Positions 19,648 through 28,135 of a stretch of DNA of 64,000 nucleotides are shown piece by piece. Position 1 is the stretch's first letter, and each line of letters opens with the position of its first letter. A program made the position numbers and the translations under genes. Under the pieces are notes generated by a model. It was not told where the DNA came from, ran no database searches, and saw only the letters and a program-made list of their open reading frames with translations. The stretch comes from Thermoleophilales bacterium (lineage in GTDB: Bacteria; Actinomycetota; Thermoleophilia; Solirubrobacterales; 70-9): positions 682,001 to 746,000 of the forward strand of contig JACJWZ010000002.1 in NCBI GenBank assembly GCA_020636895.1, given 5' to 3'.

Positions 19648-20529
19648 ATGGGCGCGTGGGCGAAATCGAAGGGGACCCCCTACTTCCTGATGGGGCCGGG
19701 TCTCCTCTGGCTGACGATCTTCTTCGTCCTGCCGATGCTGTTCATGCTCTCGGTGTCGCTGTATCAGGGCTCGTTGGACACCACGTTCGAGATGACGTGG
19801 CACTTCGAGAACTTCAAGACCGCGATCACCGACTTCGACACGCAGTTCGTGCGCTCGTTCATCTACGCCGGCGCCGCGACCCTGCTCTGCCTCGTGATCG
19901 CGTACCCGCTCTCGTACGCGATCGCCTTCAAGGCCGGGCGCTGGCGCCAGGTGATGCTCCTCTGCGTGATCGCGCCGTTCTTCACCACCTACCTGATCCG
20001 CACCTACGCCTGGCAGACGATCCTCTCCAACGACGGCACCGTCGTCAACGTCTTCCAGACGCTCGGCATCCTCGGGGACGACGGGACGTTGCTGAAGACG
20101 CCGACCGCGGTCATCGCGGGGCTCACCTACAACTTCCTGCCGTTCATGGTCCTGCCGATCTACGCGAGCCTCGAGCAGATGGACACGCGATTGATCGAGG
20201 CGGGGCGCGACCTGTACTCGAACGCGCGGACCGCGTTCTTCAAGATCACGCTGCCGATCTCGATGCCCGGGGTGATCGCCGGAACGCTCCTCACCTTCAT
20301 CCCGGCGGTCGGCGACTACGTGAACGCGACCTTCCTCGGCAGCCCCAACCAGGCGATGATCGGCAACGTGATCCAGAGCCAGTACCTGGTGACCAAGGAC
20401 TACCCGATAGCCGCGGCCATCTCCTTCATCATGATGGCGCTGATCGTCCTCATGATCGCCATCTACATCAAGTTCGCTGGTGAGGAATCACTGATGGGCG
20501 ACGAGGCCGAGGTGGTGACGGCGAAGTGA
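19648..20529 (+). CDS. potB: Polyamine ABC transporter permease (PotB-type)
   Basis: A 293-residue inner-membrane permease with about six hydrophobic helices, beginning with GLLWLTIFFVLPMLFMLSVSLY. It has the cytoplasmic EAA loop (EAGRDLYSNARTAFFKITLPISMPGVIAG) that docks the ATPase. GGGAGG precedes the ATG by 7 nt. The last 4 nt overlap potC. Confidence 0.93.
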   Translation: MGAWAKSKGTPYFLMGPGLLWLTIFFVLPMLFMLSVSLYQGSLDTTFEMTWHFENFKTAITDFDTQFVRSFIYAGAATLLCLVIAYPLSYAIAFKAGRWRQVMLLCVIAPFFTTYLIRTYAWQTILSNDGTVVNVFQTLGILGDDGTLLKTPTAVIAGLTYNFLPFMVLPIYASLEQMDTRLIEAGRDLYSNARTAFFKITLPISMPGVIAGTLLTFIPAVGDYVNATFLGSPNQAMIGNVIQSQYLVTKDYPIAAAISFIMMALIVLMIAIYIKFAGEESLMGDEAEVVTAK

Positions 20530-21395
20530 AGGCCGTGAACTGGATTCGCGAGCGCGGGGTGATGATCTTCGCGATCCTCGTGGTGATCTACACGCTGCTG
20601 CCGATCGCGGTGATCATCGCGTTCTCCTTCAACGACCCGGCCGGCAAGTTCAACTTCACCTGGCAGGGCTTCACCACCCAGTACTGGGGCGACGCCTTCG
20701 CGATCTCCGATCTCAACAAGGCGATGCTGACGAGCCTCGAGCTCGCCGCCGCAGCGACGATCATCGCGACGATCCTCGGGACCATGATCGCGCTGGCGCT
20801 GGTCCGCTACCAGTTCCGGGGCAGGCGGATGGCGAACCTGCTCATCGTGATCCCGATGACCAGCCCCGAGGTCGTCATCGGTGCCGCGCTGCTGTCGATG
20901 TTCGTCTACTTCCAGGTCAGCACGGGCTTCATCACGCTGCTGATCGCGCACATCATGTTCTCGATCAGCTTCGTGGTGGTCGTGGTCAGATCGAGGCTGA
21001 TCGGCTTCGACAGGCGCCTCGAGGAGGCCGCCCGAGACCTCGGTGCCGATGCGTCGACGACGTTCAGGACCGTCACCTTGCCCCTGATAGCCCCGGGGCT
21101 GATATCCGCCGCGCTGCTCGCGTTCGCGCTCTCGCTGGACGACTTCGTGATCTCGAACTTCAACTCGGGAACCACCGTGACCTTCCCGCTCTACATCTTC
21201 GGCGCGGCCCAGCGCGGCATCCCGGTCCAGGTCAACGTCTTCGCCACGATGCTGTTCATGCTCACCGTGGTCGCGATGGTCGTGACGGTCCTCCAGCAGC
21301 GCCGGGCCGAGAAGCTCGCTTCGGTGCGGCCCGATCAGGAGGACGGGACGACCCCGGGCCTCCCGGCATCGGCGCCCGCGACCGCCACGTCGTGA
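20526..21395 (+). CDS. potC: Polyamine ABC transporter permease (PotC-type)
   Basis: The second permease of the importer, 289 residues, with the PotC hallmarks VAVIIAFSFNDP near the N-terminus and an EAA loop (EAARDLGADASTTFRTVTLPLIAPG). Six helices are predicted. The C-terminal tail of about 25 residues is hydrophilic (PDQEDGTTPGLPASAPATATS). GTG start and stop overlap both neighbours by 4 nt, so translation is coupled through potB-potC-ALDH. Confidence 0.93.
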   Translation: MKAVNWIRERGVMIFAILVVIYTLLPIAVIIAFSFNDPAGKFNFTWQGFTTQYWGDAFAISDLNKAMLTSLELAAAATIIATILGTMIALALVRYQFRGRRMANLLIVIPMTSPEVVIGAALLSMFVYFQVSTGFITLLIAHIMFSISFVVVVVRSRLIGFDRRLEEAARDLGADASTTFRTVTLPLIAPGLISAALLAFALSLDDFVISNFNSGTTVTFPLYIFGAAQRGIPVQVNVFATMLFMLTVVAMVVTVLQQRRAEKLASVRPDQEDGTTPGLPASAPATATS

Positions 21396-22885
21396 GCGAC
21401 CACGACCTGCTGATCGGCGGCGAGCGCGTCGCCGGCGGCGGGTCGCCCCTGGCGGTCGAGAACCCCTTTACGACGGAGACGATCGCCGAGGTCCCCTCGG
21501 CGACGGCCGAGCAGCTGGACGCCGCTGTGGCTGCCGCCCGCGAGGCCTTCTCCGGCTGGTCGGTGACGCCGGCCGGTGAGCGCTGCGAGATGCTCCACGA
21601 GGTCGCCCGAAGGCTGCGGGAGGAGCAGGAGGCGCTGGCGCGGACGATGACGCTCGAGGGGGGCAAGCCGCTCGTCGAGAACCGCGACGAGATCGACTGG
21701 TGCGCCGCCTGCTTCGACTACTACGCCGAGATCGGCCGCGACAGCGCCGGGCGGGTGATCCCGCCGATCGAGTCCTCGCAGGTGGCGCTCGTGGTCAAGG
21801 AGCCGATGGGCGTAGTCGGCTGCATCGTCCCCTGGAACTACCCGCTGCTGCTGCTGATCTGGAAGGTCGCTCCGGCCCTCGCCGCCGGCAACACGGTGGT
21901 CTGCAAGCCCTCCGAGATCACCCCGCTGTCGACGCTGCAGCTCGCCGGCTGCCTCGACCACCTGCCGGCCGGAGTCGTCAACCTCGTCACCGGGGCGGGC
22001 GAGGTCGGCGCCGCGATCAGCGAGCACGATGGCATCGACTGCGTCGCCTTCACGGGCTCCGTCGCGACCGGCAAGCGCGTCGCCTCCGCATGCGCCTCCC
22101 GGCTCGCCAGGGTCAACCTCGAGATGGGCGGCAAGGACCCCTTCATCGTCTGCGCCGACATGGCGGGCGCGGAGTCGCTGGAGATCGCCGCGCGCGGCGG
22201 CGCTTGGGCCGCGTTCCTCAATGCCGGGCAGGTCTGCACCTCGTCGGAGCGCTTCTACGTGATGGAGGACGTCTACGACGACTACGTCTCGACCTTCGTC
22301 GCCCACACCGAGAGCCTGGTCCTCGGCGACCCGCTCGAAGTCGGCACCGATGTCGGCCCGATGGTCTCCGCCCCGCAACGCCAGAAGGTCGTCGACCAGG
22401 TCGAGGCCGCGGTCGGCGCCGGTGCGGAGATCCTCGTCGGCGGCGGTGACGGCGGGCAAGCGACGGGTCACTTCTTCGCGCCGGCGGTCGTGACGGGCGC
22501 GCCGGCGGAGACGGACCTGCTGCGCGAGGAGACCTTCGGGCCGGTCGCTCCCATCGTCCCGGTGAAGTCGCTCGACGAAGCGATCGCGCTGGCCAACGGC
22601 ACGAAGTTCGGCCTCGGAGCGAACGTCTACACGGGCGACCTGAAGAGCGCCGTTCGCTGCATGCGCGAGCTCCGCGCCGGCACCGTCTGGATCAACGACC
22701 CGCTCACCGACAACGACGCCGGCCCCTTCGGCGGTTTCAAGCAGTCGGGGATCGGGCGAGAGCTCGGGCGCGAGGGCCTCGAGGCCTTCCAGGAGACCAA
22801 GCACGTCCACATGGAGACGGAGATCGAGCGCAAGGAGTGGTGGTACCCCTACTCGGAGTACGGGCCCACCCAAACCGGCGAGTAG
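21392..22885 (+). CDS. Aldehyde dehydrogenase, aminobutyraldehyde/betaine-aldehyde type
   Basis: A 497-residue NAD(P)-dependent ALDH. The catalytic Cys lies in NAGQVCTSSERFYV, the general base Glu in VNLEMGGKDPF, and the cofactor site in CIVPWNYPLLLL and FTGSVATGKR. Translational coupling to the polyamine permease makes 4-aminobutanal (from putrescine) the most likely substrate, giving GABA. Sequence alone cannot separate this from betaine aldehyde or other semialdehydes. The C-terminal extension KEWWYPYSEYGPT is present in some of this group. Confidence 0.88.
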   Translation: MSDHDLLIGGERVAGGGSPLAVENPFTTETIAEVPSATAEQLDAAVAAAREAFSGWSVTPAGERCEMLHEVARRLREEQEALARTMTLEGGKPLVENRDEIDWCAACFDYYAEIGRDSAGRVIPPIESSQVALVVKEPMGVVGCIVPWNYPLLLLIWKVAPALAAGNTVVCKPSEITPLSTLQLAGCLDHLPAGVVNLVTGAGEVGAAISEHDGIDCVAFTGSVATGKRVASACASRLARVNLEMGGKDPFIVCADMAGAESLEIAARGGAWAAFLNAGQVCTSSERFYVMEDVYDDYVSTFVAHTESLVLGDPLEVGTDVGPMVSAPQRQKVVDQVEAAVGAGAEILVGGGDGGQATGHFFAPAVVTGAPAETDLLREETFGPVAPIVPVKSLDEAIALANGTKFGLGANVYTGDLKSAVRCMRELRAGTVWINDPLTDNDAGPFGGFKQSGIGRELGREGLEAFQETKHVHMETEIERKEWWYPYSEYGPTQTGE

Positions 22886-22963
22886 GTCCGCCCGAGGATT
22901 GCGCGGCGCCGGATCGGAGCACTCGCGGTCGCGGTTTCATCCGAGCGGTGCAGCCGCCGGGAG

Positions 22964-22969
22964 TACCAT
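22964..22969 (+). promoter_or_regulatory. Candidate -10 (TACCAT) of a leaderless transcript
   Basis: TACCAT ends 7 nt before the ATG at 22977; no nearby Shine-Dalgarno is seen. Confidence 0.5.
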
Positions 22970-22976
22970 CGATCGC

Positions 22977-24452
22977 ATGGCCACAGTCGAACAACCGCGC
23001 ACCGAAGTCGAGACCCTCCGCAACTACATCGGAGGTGAGTGGGTCGCGAGCGCGGCCGATGATGCGCTCGACGACATCGACCCCGCGACCGGCGAGCTGC
23101 TGGCGCGGGTGCCGCTGTCGACCGTCGCGGACGTCGACGCGGCCGCGAAGGCCGCCCGCGCCGCCCAGCCGGAGTGGGCCGCGGTGCCGGTCGCGCGCCG
23201 AGCCCGCGCGGTGTTCGCGCTGCGCGAGGCCCTCTGGGCCGAGCGCGAGGAGCTCGCGCAGCTCGTCACCCAGGACATGGGCAAGGCCCTCGACGACGCG
23301 CGGGGCGAGGTGGTCCGCGGGATCGAGTCGACCGAGGCCGCCTGCGGGATCCCGACGCTGCTCAAGGGCGACACGCTCGGTGGCATCGCGAAGGGGATGG
23401 ACGTCGAGATGTGGCGTCAGCCCGTGGGCGTGGTCGCCGCGATCACGCCGTTCAACTTCCCCGCCATGATCCCGCTCTGGTTCCTGCCGTTCGCGATCGC
23501 CTGCGGCAACAGCTTCATCCTCAAGCCGAGCGAGCGCGACCCGCGCACCTCGGCCCGCATCCTCGAGCTGATCGACGGGATCGAGGAGATCCCCGCCGGC
23601 GTCGTCAACCTCGTCCACGGTGCGCACGAGTCGGTCAACGGCCTCCTCGACCACCCCGAGATCGACGCGATCAGCTTCGTCGGCCAGGCATCCACCGCGC
23701 TGTACGTGATGGAGCGCGGGACGCGGTCCGGCAAGCGCGTTCAGGCGCTCGGGGGTGCGAAGAACTCGATGGTCGTGATGGACGACGCCGACCTCGGCGA
23801 CGCCGTCCCGGCGATGATGCAGTCCGCCTTCGGCAACGCCGGTCAGCGCTGCCTCGCGGGCTCCGTCGCGGTGGTCGTCGGCGACGAGGCGCGCCGCAGC
23901 GAGGTGCGCTCGGCGCTCGCCGAAGCCGCCCGCGACCTCCCCACCGGTCCCGGCACCGACGAGAGCGTGATCTGCCCGCCCATGGTCGCCCGCGACGCCC
24001 GCGACCGTGTCTCCGACGCCGTCGACAGAGCGCTCGCCGAGGGAGCGGAGATGGTCGTCGACGGGCGCGAGAGGACGAACGAGGCCGGCGCCCTGATGGG
24101 GCCGACCGTCGTCGCCGCCGCCGACCGCGAGTCCGAGCTCGCCCGCGAGGAGCTCTTCGGGCCGGTGCTCGCGCTGCTGGAGGTCGACGACCTCGGCGAG
24201 GCGCTCGAGTTCGTCAACTCCTCCCGCTACGGCAACGCCTCGGTGATCTTCACCCAGTCGGGGGCCGCGGTGCGCCGCTACCGCGCCGAGGTCGAGGCGG
24301 GGATGATCGGCGTCAACGTCGGGGTTCCGGCGCCGGTCGCCTGGTTCCCCTTCGCGGGCTGGAAGGACTCGATGGTCGGCGACCTCCACGCCAACGGCAT
24401 GGACGCGATCGAGTTCTACACGCGCAAGAAGGTCATGACCACCCGCTGGTAG
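22977..24452 (+). CDS. mmsA: CoA-acylating (methyl)malonate-semialdehyde dehydrogenase
   Basis: A 491-residue member of the MmsA branch of the ALDH superfamily. It begins LRNYIGGEWVAS, with AAITPFNFPAMIPLWFLPFAIACGN and the catalytic Cys in FGNAGQRCLAGS; this branch forms acyl-CoA instead of a free acid. The likely reactions are malonate semialdehyde to acetyl-CoA (from beta-alanine) or methylmalonate semialdehyde to propionyl-CoA (valine). Unlike the upstream genes it is preceded by its own TACCAT hexamer, 7 nt before the ATG. The ATG at 22977 is preferred to the in-frame start at 22899. Confidence 0.88.
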   Translation: MATVEQPRTEVETLRNYIGGEWVASAADDALDDIDPATGELLARVPLSTVADVDAAAKAARAAQPEWAAVPVARRARAVFALREALWAEREELAQLVTQDMGKALDDARGEVVRGIESTEAACGIPTLLKGDTLGGIAKGMDVEMWRQPVGVVAAITPFNFPAMIPLWFLPFAIACGNSFILKPSERDPRTSARILELIDGIEEIPAGVVNLVHGAHESVNGLLDHPEIDAISFVGQASTALYVMERGTRSGKRVQALGGAKNSMVVMDDADLGDAVPAMMQSAFGNAGQRCLAGSVAVVVGDEARRSEVRSALAEAARDLPTGPGTDESVICPPMVARDARDRVSDAVDRALAEGAEMVVDGRERTNEAGALMGPTVVAAADRESELAREELFGPVLALLEVDDLGEALEFVNSSRYGNASVIFTQSGAAVRRYRAEVEAGMIGVNVGVPAPVAWFPFAGWKDSMVGDLHANGMDAIEFYTRKKVMTTRW

Positions 24453-24596
24453 GAGACCGGAGCCGACCCCCGGTCGCGGCGGGCCGGTGACGCAGCGCGA
24501 TGCGGGCCGCCCGCGACGACCTGTCGCCCGGAAGTGGACCTATGCACCGTTTCTCGGTGACACGTCGGCCCCGGTGCGCGCTGCGCGCCTCGCGCC

Positions 24597-24602
24597 TAGG
24601 AT
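24597..24602 (+). promoter_or_regulatory. Candidate -10 (TAGGAT) of a leaderless transcript
   Basis: TAGGAT ends 7 nt before the ATG at 24610. Confidence 0.55.
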
Positions 24603-24609
24603 CAGGGTC

Positions 24610-24843
24610 ATGTTCCTCTCCTACGACGCAGAGACCGGGGCCGTCTACATCTCCCTGATCCCCGAGGAGGCCGGCTTCGTGCCGCGCCGCGAGATCACGC
24701 TCGAGGAGGTCGAGGAGCTCGGCGAGGGGGCCGACGACATAGTTCTCGACCTCGACGAGGAGGGGCGCCTGGTCGGCATCGAGGTCCGCTCCCCGGAGCT
24801 GCACCTGCGGAGCGAGACGCTCGCGCACCTGCGCCAGGGCTGA
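24610..24843 (+). CDS. DUF2283 family small protein, 77 aa
   Basis: The fold signature of DUF2283 is present: SYDAETGAVYISLIP near the N-terminus, a run of acidic residues, then IVLDLDEEGRLVGIEVRSPELHL. The family is small and without a firm function. A longer frame starting at 24487 is rejected because TAGGAT lies 7 nt before the ATG at 24610 and the extra 41 residues are arginine-rich and uncharacteristic. Confidence 0.8.
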   Translation: MFLSYDAETGAVYISLIPEEAGFVPRREITLEEVEELGEGADDIVLDLDEEGRLVGIEVRSPELHLRSETLAHLRQG

Positions 24844-24887
24844 CGGGCTGATCCGGACGAGTCGAACGACTCAACTTCGCGATGCCG

Positions 24888-24934
24888 GCGCGTGGCGCCT
24901 TTTCCACCGTATGCGTGGAAAAGGAGCCATGCGT
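24888..24934. repeat. Palindromic repeat element, copy 1
   Basis: A 33-bp sequence (24888-24920), beginning GCGCGTGGCGCC and including TTTTCCACCGTATGCGTGG, is repeated exactly at 25030-25062. Here it forms a hairpin with CCTTTTCCAC pairing to GTGGAAAAGG around a 7-nt loop. Confidence 0.75.
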
Positions 24935-24939
24935 CTGCT

Positions 24940-25022
24940 CGGTCTGCACCGAAGGAGGGTGGGAGCGCTCCGGTGGCGGCCGGCCTCAGCCGACTGCGCC
25001 GATGCTTCCCTTCGGTGCCCAT
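24940..25022. repeat. Long-range inverted repeat between the two palindromic copies
   Basis: GCACCGAAGG near 24948 and CCTTCGGTGC near 25011 could pair across about 55 nt, between the two copies of the 33-bp element. No gene is visible between 24844 and 25139. Confidence 0.4.
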
Positions 25023-25029
25023 CGCCCCA

Positions 25030-25073
25030 GCGCGTGGCGCCTTTTCCACCGTATGCGTGGAATTCGCGCCACG
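25030..25073. repeat. Palindromic repeat element, copy 2
   Basis: This is the second exact copy of the 33-bp element. The outer stem is GCGTGGCGC (from 25032) with GCGCCACGC (to about 25073), and the inner stem is CCAC with GTGG. It lies downstream of both convergent neighbours and may act as a bidirectional terminator. Confidence 0.7.
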
Positions 25074-25139
25074 CGTCGGAGATCGGGCGCGCCGGATGCG
25101 GGTGCGGCGACGGGGCCCGGCGAGATCCGGACCGGGTGC

Positions 25140-25718
25140 CTAGACGTTCCGCAGCGAGCGGATCATGAAGGCGCGGGCGATGTCGAGGACTCCCTGCATG
25201 AGCGCCCAGATTCCCGCGAACACGAGCAGCATGTACTGCTTCTCGATCAGGAGCTGGCCGCCGGTCCAGAAGGCGAGGATCAGCATCAGGATGCCGCCCA
25301 CGAGGCCGAGCCACCAAAGCTCGCTCTCGTCCTTCTCGCCGAACGCCTGGATCACCCAGAAGATCCCGACGATCAGGAACAGGAAGCCGAGGATGTCGGC
25401 GATCGCGGCGAACGTGTTCTCGGGACTGATGAACGCGATCACGCCGCAGACGATGAAGAGGAAGCCGAAGATGCCGAACAGCCAGCCACCGCGGTCGACC
25501 AACACAGCGATCGCGAGCTGCTGCAGCCCGGTCGCGAAGAACATGAGTCCGATGATGATCCCGACGGTGGTGACGGAGGCATCGTCGAACTGCAGGATGA
25601 CGACGGCGACGATCGTCCAGGCCACACCGAACACCAACCACAGCCACCACAACCTCGAAAGGCCGTGCAGCACATTCCTCAGATCGGGCGGCGGTCCTCC
25701 GGCTGCTTCCACGTTCAC
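25140..25718 (-). CDS. HdeD-family (DUF308) membrane protein
   Basis: The 192 residues contain six hydrophobic helices in three pairs, matching the HdeD/DUF308 family. WWLWLVFGVAWTIVAVVILQF is followed by repeated GIIIGLMFFATGLQQL and GFLFLIVGIFWVIQAF segments. In enterobacteria HdeD is linked to acid resistance; the role in actinobacteria is unknown. A GAGGAG precedes two in-frame GTG codons at 25718 and 25712. It is monocistronic. Confidence 0.85.
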   Translation of the reverse strand: MNVEAAGGPPPDLRNVLHGLSRLWWLWLVFGVAWTIVAVVILQFDDASVTTVGIIIGLMFFATGLQQLAIAVLVDRGGWLFGIFGFLFIVCGVIAFISPENTFAAIADILGFLFLIVGIFWVIQAFGEKDESELWWLGLVGGILMLILAFWTGGQLLIEKQYMLLVFAGIWALMQGVLDIARAFMIRSLRNV

Positions 25719-25821
25719 TCCTCGGGTCGGTCGTCGGTCAAGGGATTCGCCGAGTTGGGTTCGGCACCCACGGGCCAGTTCCTGCCCACGGCCGCGCGCC
25801 CGCCCCGCTGTGACGGCGTCC

Positions 25822-25827
25822 TAAGCT
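25822..25827 (+). promoter_or_regulatory. Candidate -10 (TAAGCT) of a leaderless transcript
   Basis: TAAGCT ends 7 nt before the GTG at 25835. Confidence 0.5.
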
Positions 25828-25834
25828 TCGCCGG

Positions 25835-26032
25835 GTGTCCTGGCTGACCGACCTCATCGACCGGATCGACGCGCGACTCGACCGGCCCGCCGATCAGACG
25901 GTGCTCACCGATCCGCGCAAGCGCCGGAGCATGCGGATGCTCGATCAGATGAAGGAGGACGGCGAGCGCGCGGAACGCGGCGAGGCACCGGCTGGACCGG
26001 GTAGGCGCGGCGGGCGAGAGGACCGCGCCTAG
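25835..26032 (+). CDS. Small charged hypothetical protein, 65 aa
   Basis: The protein is amphipathic and charged: SWLTDLIDRIDARLDR, then a basic helix (DPRKRRSMRMLDQMKEDGERAERG) and a Gly/Arg-rich tail. No family is recognised. A leaderless-type GTG start supports it being a real gene. The tail suggests disorder or nucleic-acid contact; no function is assigned. Confidence 0.55.
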   Translation: MSWLTDLIDRIDARLDRPADQTVLTDPRKRRSMRMLDQMKEDGERAERGEAPAGPGRRGGREDRA

Positions 26033-26128
26033 ACCGGAGGTGTCCGGGTCGCGGTGCGATGCGGGAACCCGAGGAGAGCGCCACGCAGCACCGGCTCGAC
26101 AGCCGACGGCCCGCCTCGAAGCTACATG

Positions 26129-26134
26129 TATGTT
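26129..26134 (+). promoter_or_regulatory. Candidate -10 (TATGTT) that decides the cupin start
   Basis: TATGTT ends 6 nt before the ATG at 26141. It overlaps the alternative ATG at 26126, so that earlier start would not be on the message. Confidence 0.55.
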
Positions 26135-26140
26135 GGCCGC

Positions 26141-26662
26141 ATGCCGAAGGCCGGCGATCGATACGTGATGCCTGATGGGCTCGGGGAGTATCTGGTCGTC
26201 AGATCGAACGAGGAGACCAACGGCGAGTTCGTCGAGATGGAGTGGACGTTTCCCGCCGACGCCTTCGCGCCCCCTCCCCATCGTCACCCGACCCAGGTCG
26301 AGAGCTACGAGGTGCTCGAAGGCGCGTTCGAAGTGATGGTCGACGGCGAGTGGCAGCGGCTCGAGGCGGGCCAGTCGGCCTCCGTCCCGCCTGACACCAA
26401 CCACACCTTCCGCCTCGCCGGCGAGCAGGTCCGGGTCCGCAACTTCCATCGGGCGGGCGGTCGCTTCGACGAGTTCATCGAGCGCCAGCACCGTTTCGTC
26501 ACCTCCGAGCGCTACCGCGGCATCAAGCATCCCTCCACCGGCTTCTTCATGGCGGGTGCTTGGCACGAGCACCGCGACCTGCTCGTGCCGACCAACCCGG
26601 CGCTGCGCGCAGCGGTGGCGGTGCTCGGACCGATCGCCAACCGACGGCAGCCGGTCGGGTAG
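26141..26662 (+). CDS. Cupin-domain protein
   Basis: A single cupin barrel occupies about residues 40-110, with metal-type ligands in PHRHPTQVESYEVLEG and in PPDTNHTFRL. The remaining about 60 C-terminal residues are helical and hydrophobic near the end (ALRAAVAVLGPIA). The family includes dioxygenases, isomerases and simple binding proteins, so the activity is open. The start is set by a TATGTT hexamer 6 nt upstream. Confidence 0.8.
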   Translation: MPKAGDRYVMPDGLGEYLVVRSNEETNGEFVEMEWTFPADAFAPPPHRHPTQVESYEVLEGAFEVMVDGEWQRLEAGQSASVPPDTNHTFRLAGEQVRVRNFHRAGGRFDEFIERQHRFVTSERYRGIKHPSTGFFMAGAWHEHRDLLVPTNPALRAAVAVLGPIANRRQPVG

Positions 26663-26704
26663 CCCCTCGACGTAGGTGACCCGCCCGCGAGCCCGGGCTC
26701 GGGA

Positions 26705-28102
26705 TCACCGCCCGACGTGGATCCCCATCCGCTCGGGGATCCCGCTGACCATCCGGGTGATCGGGCCGGGAACGCGGTCCTCCTCCTCCGCGAGCTCCTT
26801 GCGGAGGATCGCGCGCCGGATGACGGTGCCGCCGGCGAACCGGAAGGGCTCCGGCGGGACGCGCACGCGGGGAGGGTCGACGATCGCCATGCGCGAGTGC
26901 TCGTCCTGGACACCGAGGGCGAGCGACGCCAAAGCGCGGCCTACCATCTGCGAGGGTCCGACGCCGTTGCCGGTGTACCCGAAGCCCGCGTAGGTGCGCT
27001 CGCCCGTCGTCCGGACCACCGGAACGTGCGTCGGGGAGACGTCGATCGGACCTCCCCAGGCGTGATCGATCCGCCTGCCCGCGAGCTGCGGGAAGAAGCG
27101 ACGCAGGTGCTCGGCGACCTGCGAGGTCATCTCGCGATCAATCTCGGCGCGGCCGCCGAGCCGCGCGCCGCGGACGATCCTCCCCCCTCCCCACCCGAAG
27201 GCGATGCGGTCGTCCTGGGTGGTGCGGAAGTAGTGGACCATCGCACGTGAGTCGGTGATGCATTCACCGCCGCGCCAGCCGAGCTCGTCGATCAAGTCGG
27301 GCACCGGCTCGGTGATGACCATGTGGCTCGAGGTCGCGGTCAGAGCCCGGCGCAGCGGCCGGAAGCGCAGCAGGGAGCTGCCGGCGGCGAGCACGCAGGA
27401 CTTCGCCCGGACCGTGCCCATGTCGGCGGCGATGACGACCTCCCCTCCCTTCTCCGTGACCGAGCGGACCGCAGAGCGCTCGTGGATGACGACACCGGCG
27501 TCGAGCAGCCGCCGCCGCAGGCCGTCGGCGAGCCTGGCCGGCTGCACCGTCGCGCCCTGCGGGTAGTAGGCGGCGCAGCGGAACAGCGGCGAGGCGCAGC
27601 GGGCGGCCGTCGCCTCGCGATCGAGCTCCTCGACGCGCCCCTCGGCGCCGAGCTCCTCGCACGAGCTGACGATGGCAGACCACGTCGAATCGAAATGCGG
27701 GGCCGTCGAGGCCTGCAGGTAGCCACCGGGGGTGAACCAGGCATCGACCTCCTGCTCCTCGCACCAGGCGCCGACCTGGCCGACCGACTCGCCGGCGAGG
27801 CGGGCGACCGTGAGCGCCTTCTCGTCCCCGAAGATCGCCCGCATCGTCGGCAGGCTGAACCACATCGAGTTGACGAAGCCGCCGTTGCGTCCGCTCGGCC
27901 CGAAGCCGCAGCGATCCGCCTCGAGCACGACGACCTCGGCGCCGGGCTCACGCTCCTTGATCCGCCACGCCGCCCACATGCCGGTGTACCCGCCGCCGAC
28001 GACGACGACGTCGGCGCCGCGATCGCCGGTCAGCGATTCCAGCGGCGCTCGCCCGGAGAGGCCGGCTTCGGCGATCCAGTAGCCCTGCGCGTCGTGACGC
28101 AT
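26705..28102 (-). CDS. FAD-dependent oxidoreductase (PuuB/DadA-like)
   Basis: A 465-residue glycine-oxidase/D-amino-acid-oxidase-type flavoprotein. The Rossmann motif VVVVGGGYTGMWAAWRIKE lies near residue 32, and CGFGPSGRNGGFVNSMW is typical of gamma-glutamylputrescine oxidase and related amine oxidases. YAGFGYTGNGVGPSQMVGRALASL near the C-terminus closes the FAD site. It probably oxidises a secondary or primary amine. Given the polyamine genes a few kb away, a polyamine derivative is attractive, but no glutamylputrescine synthetase is present in the window. Confidence 0.85.
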   Translation of the reverse strand: MRHDAQGYWIAEAGLSGRAPLESLTGDRGADVVVVGGGYTGMWAAWRIKEREPGAEVVVLEADRCGFGPSGRNGGFVNSMWFSLPTMRAIFGDEKALTVARLAGESVGQVGAWCEEQEVDAWFTPGGYLQASTAPHFDSTWSAIVSSCEELGAEGRVEELDREATAARCASPLFRCAAYYPQGATVQPARLADGLRRRLLDAGVVIHERSAVRSVTEKGGEVVIAADMGTVRAKSCVLAAGSSLLRFRPLRRALTATSSHMVITEPVPDLIDELGWRGGECITDSRAMVHYFRTTQDDRIAFGWGGGRIVRGARLGGRAEIDREMTSQVAEHLRRFFPQLAGRRIDHAWGGPIDVSPTHVPVVRTTGERTYAGFGYTGNGVGPSQMVGRALASLALGVQDEHSRMAIVDPPRVRVPPEPFRFAGGTVIRRAILRKELAEEEDRVPGPITRMVSGIPERMGIHVGR

Positions 28103-28111
28103 CGAAGTCGC

Positions 28112-28117
28112 AGTATG
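28112..28117 (-). promoter_or_regulatory. Weak candidate -10 (CATACT) of the FAD oxidoreductase
   Basis: CATACT, read leftward, ends 9 nt before the ATG at 28102; it is a weaker match to the window's TANNNT pattern. Confidence 0.3.
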
Positions 28118-28135
28118 AGGGAGTGGCGCGGCCGA

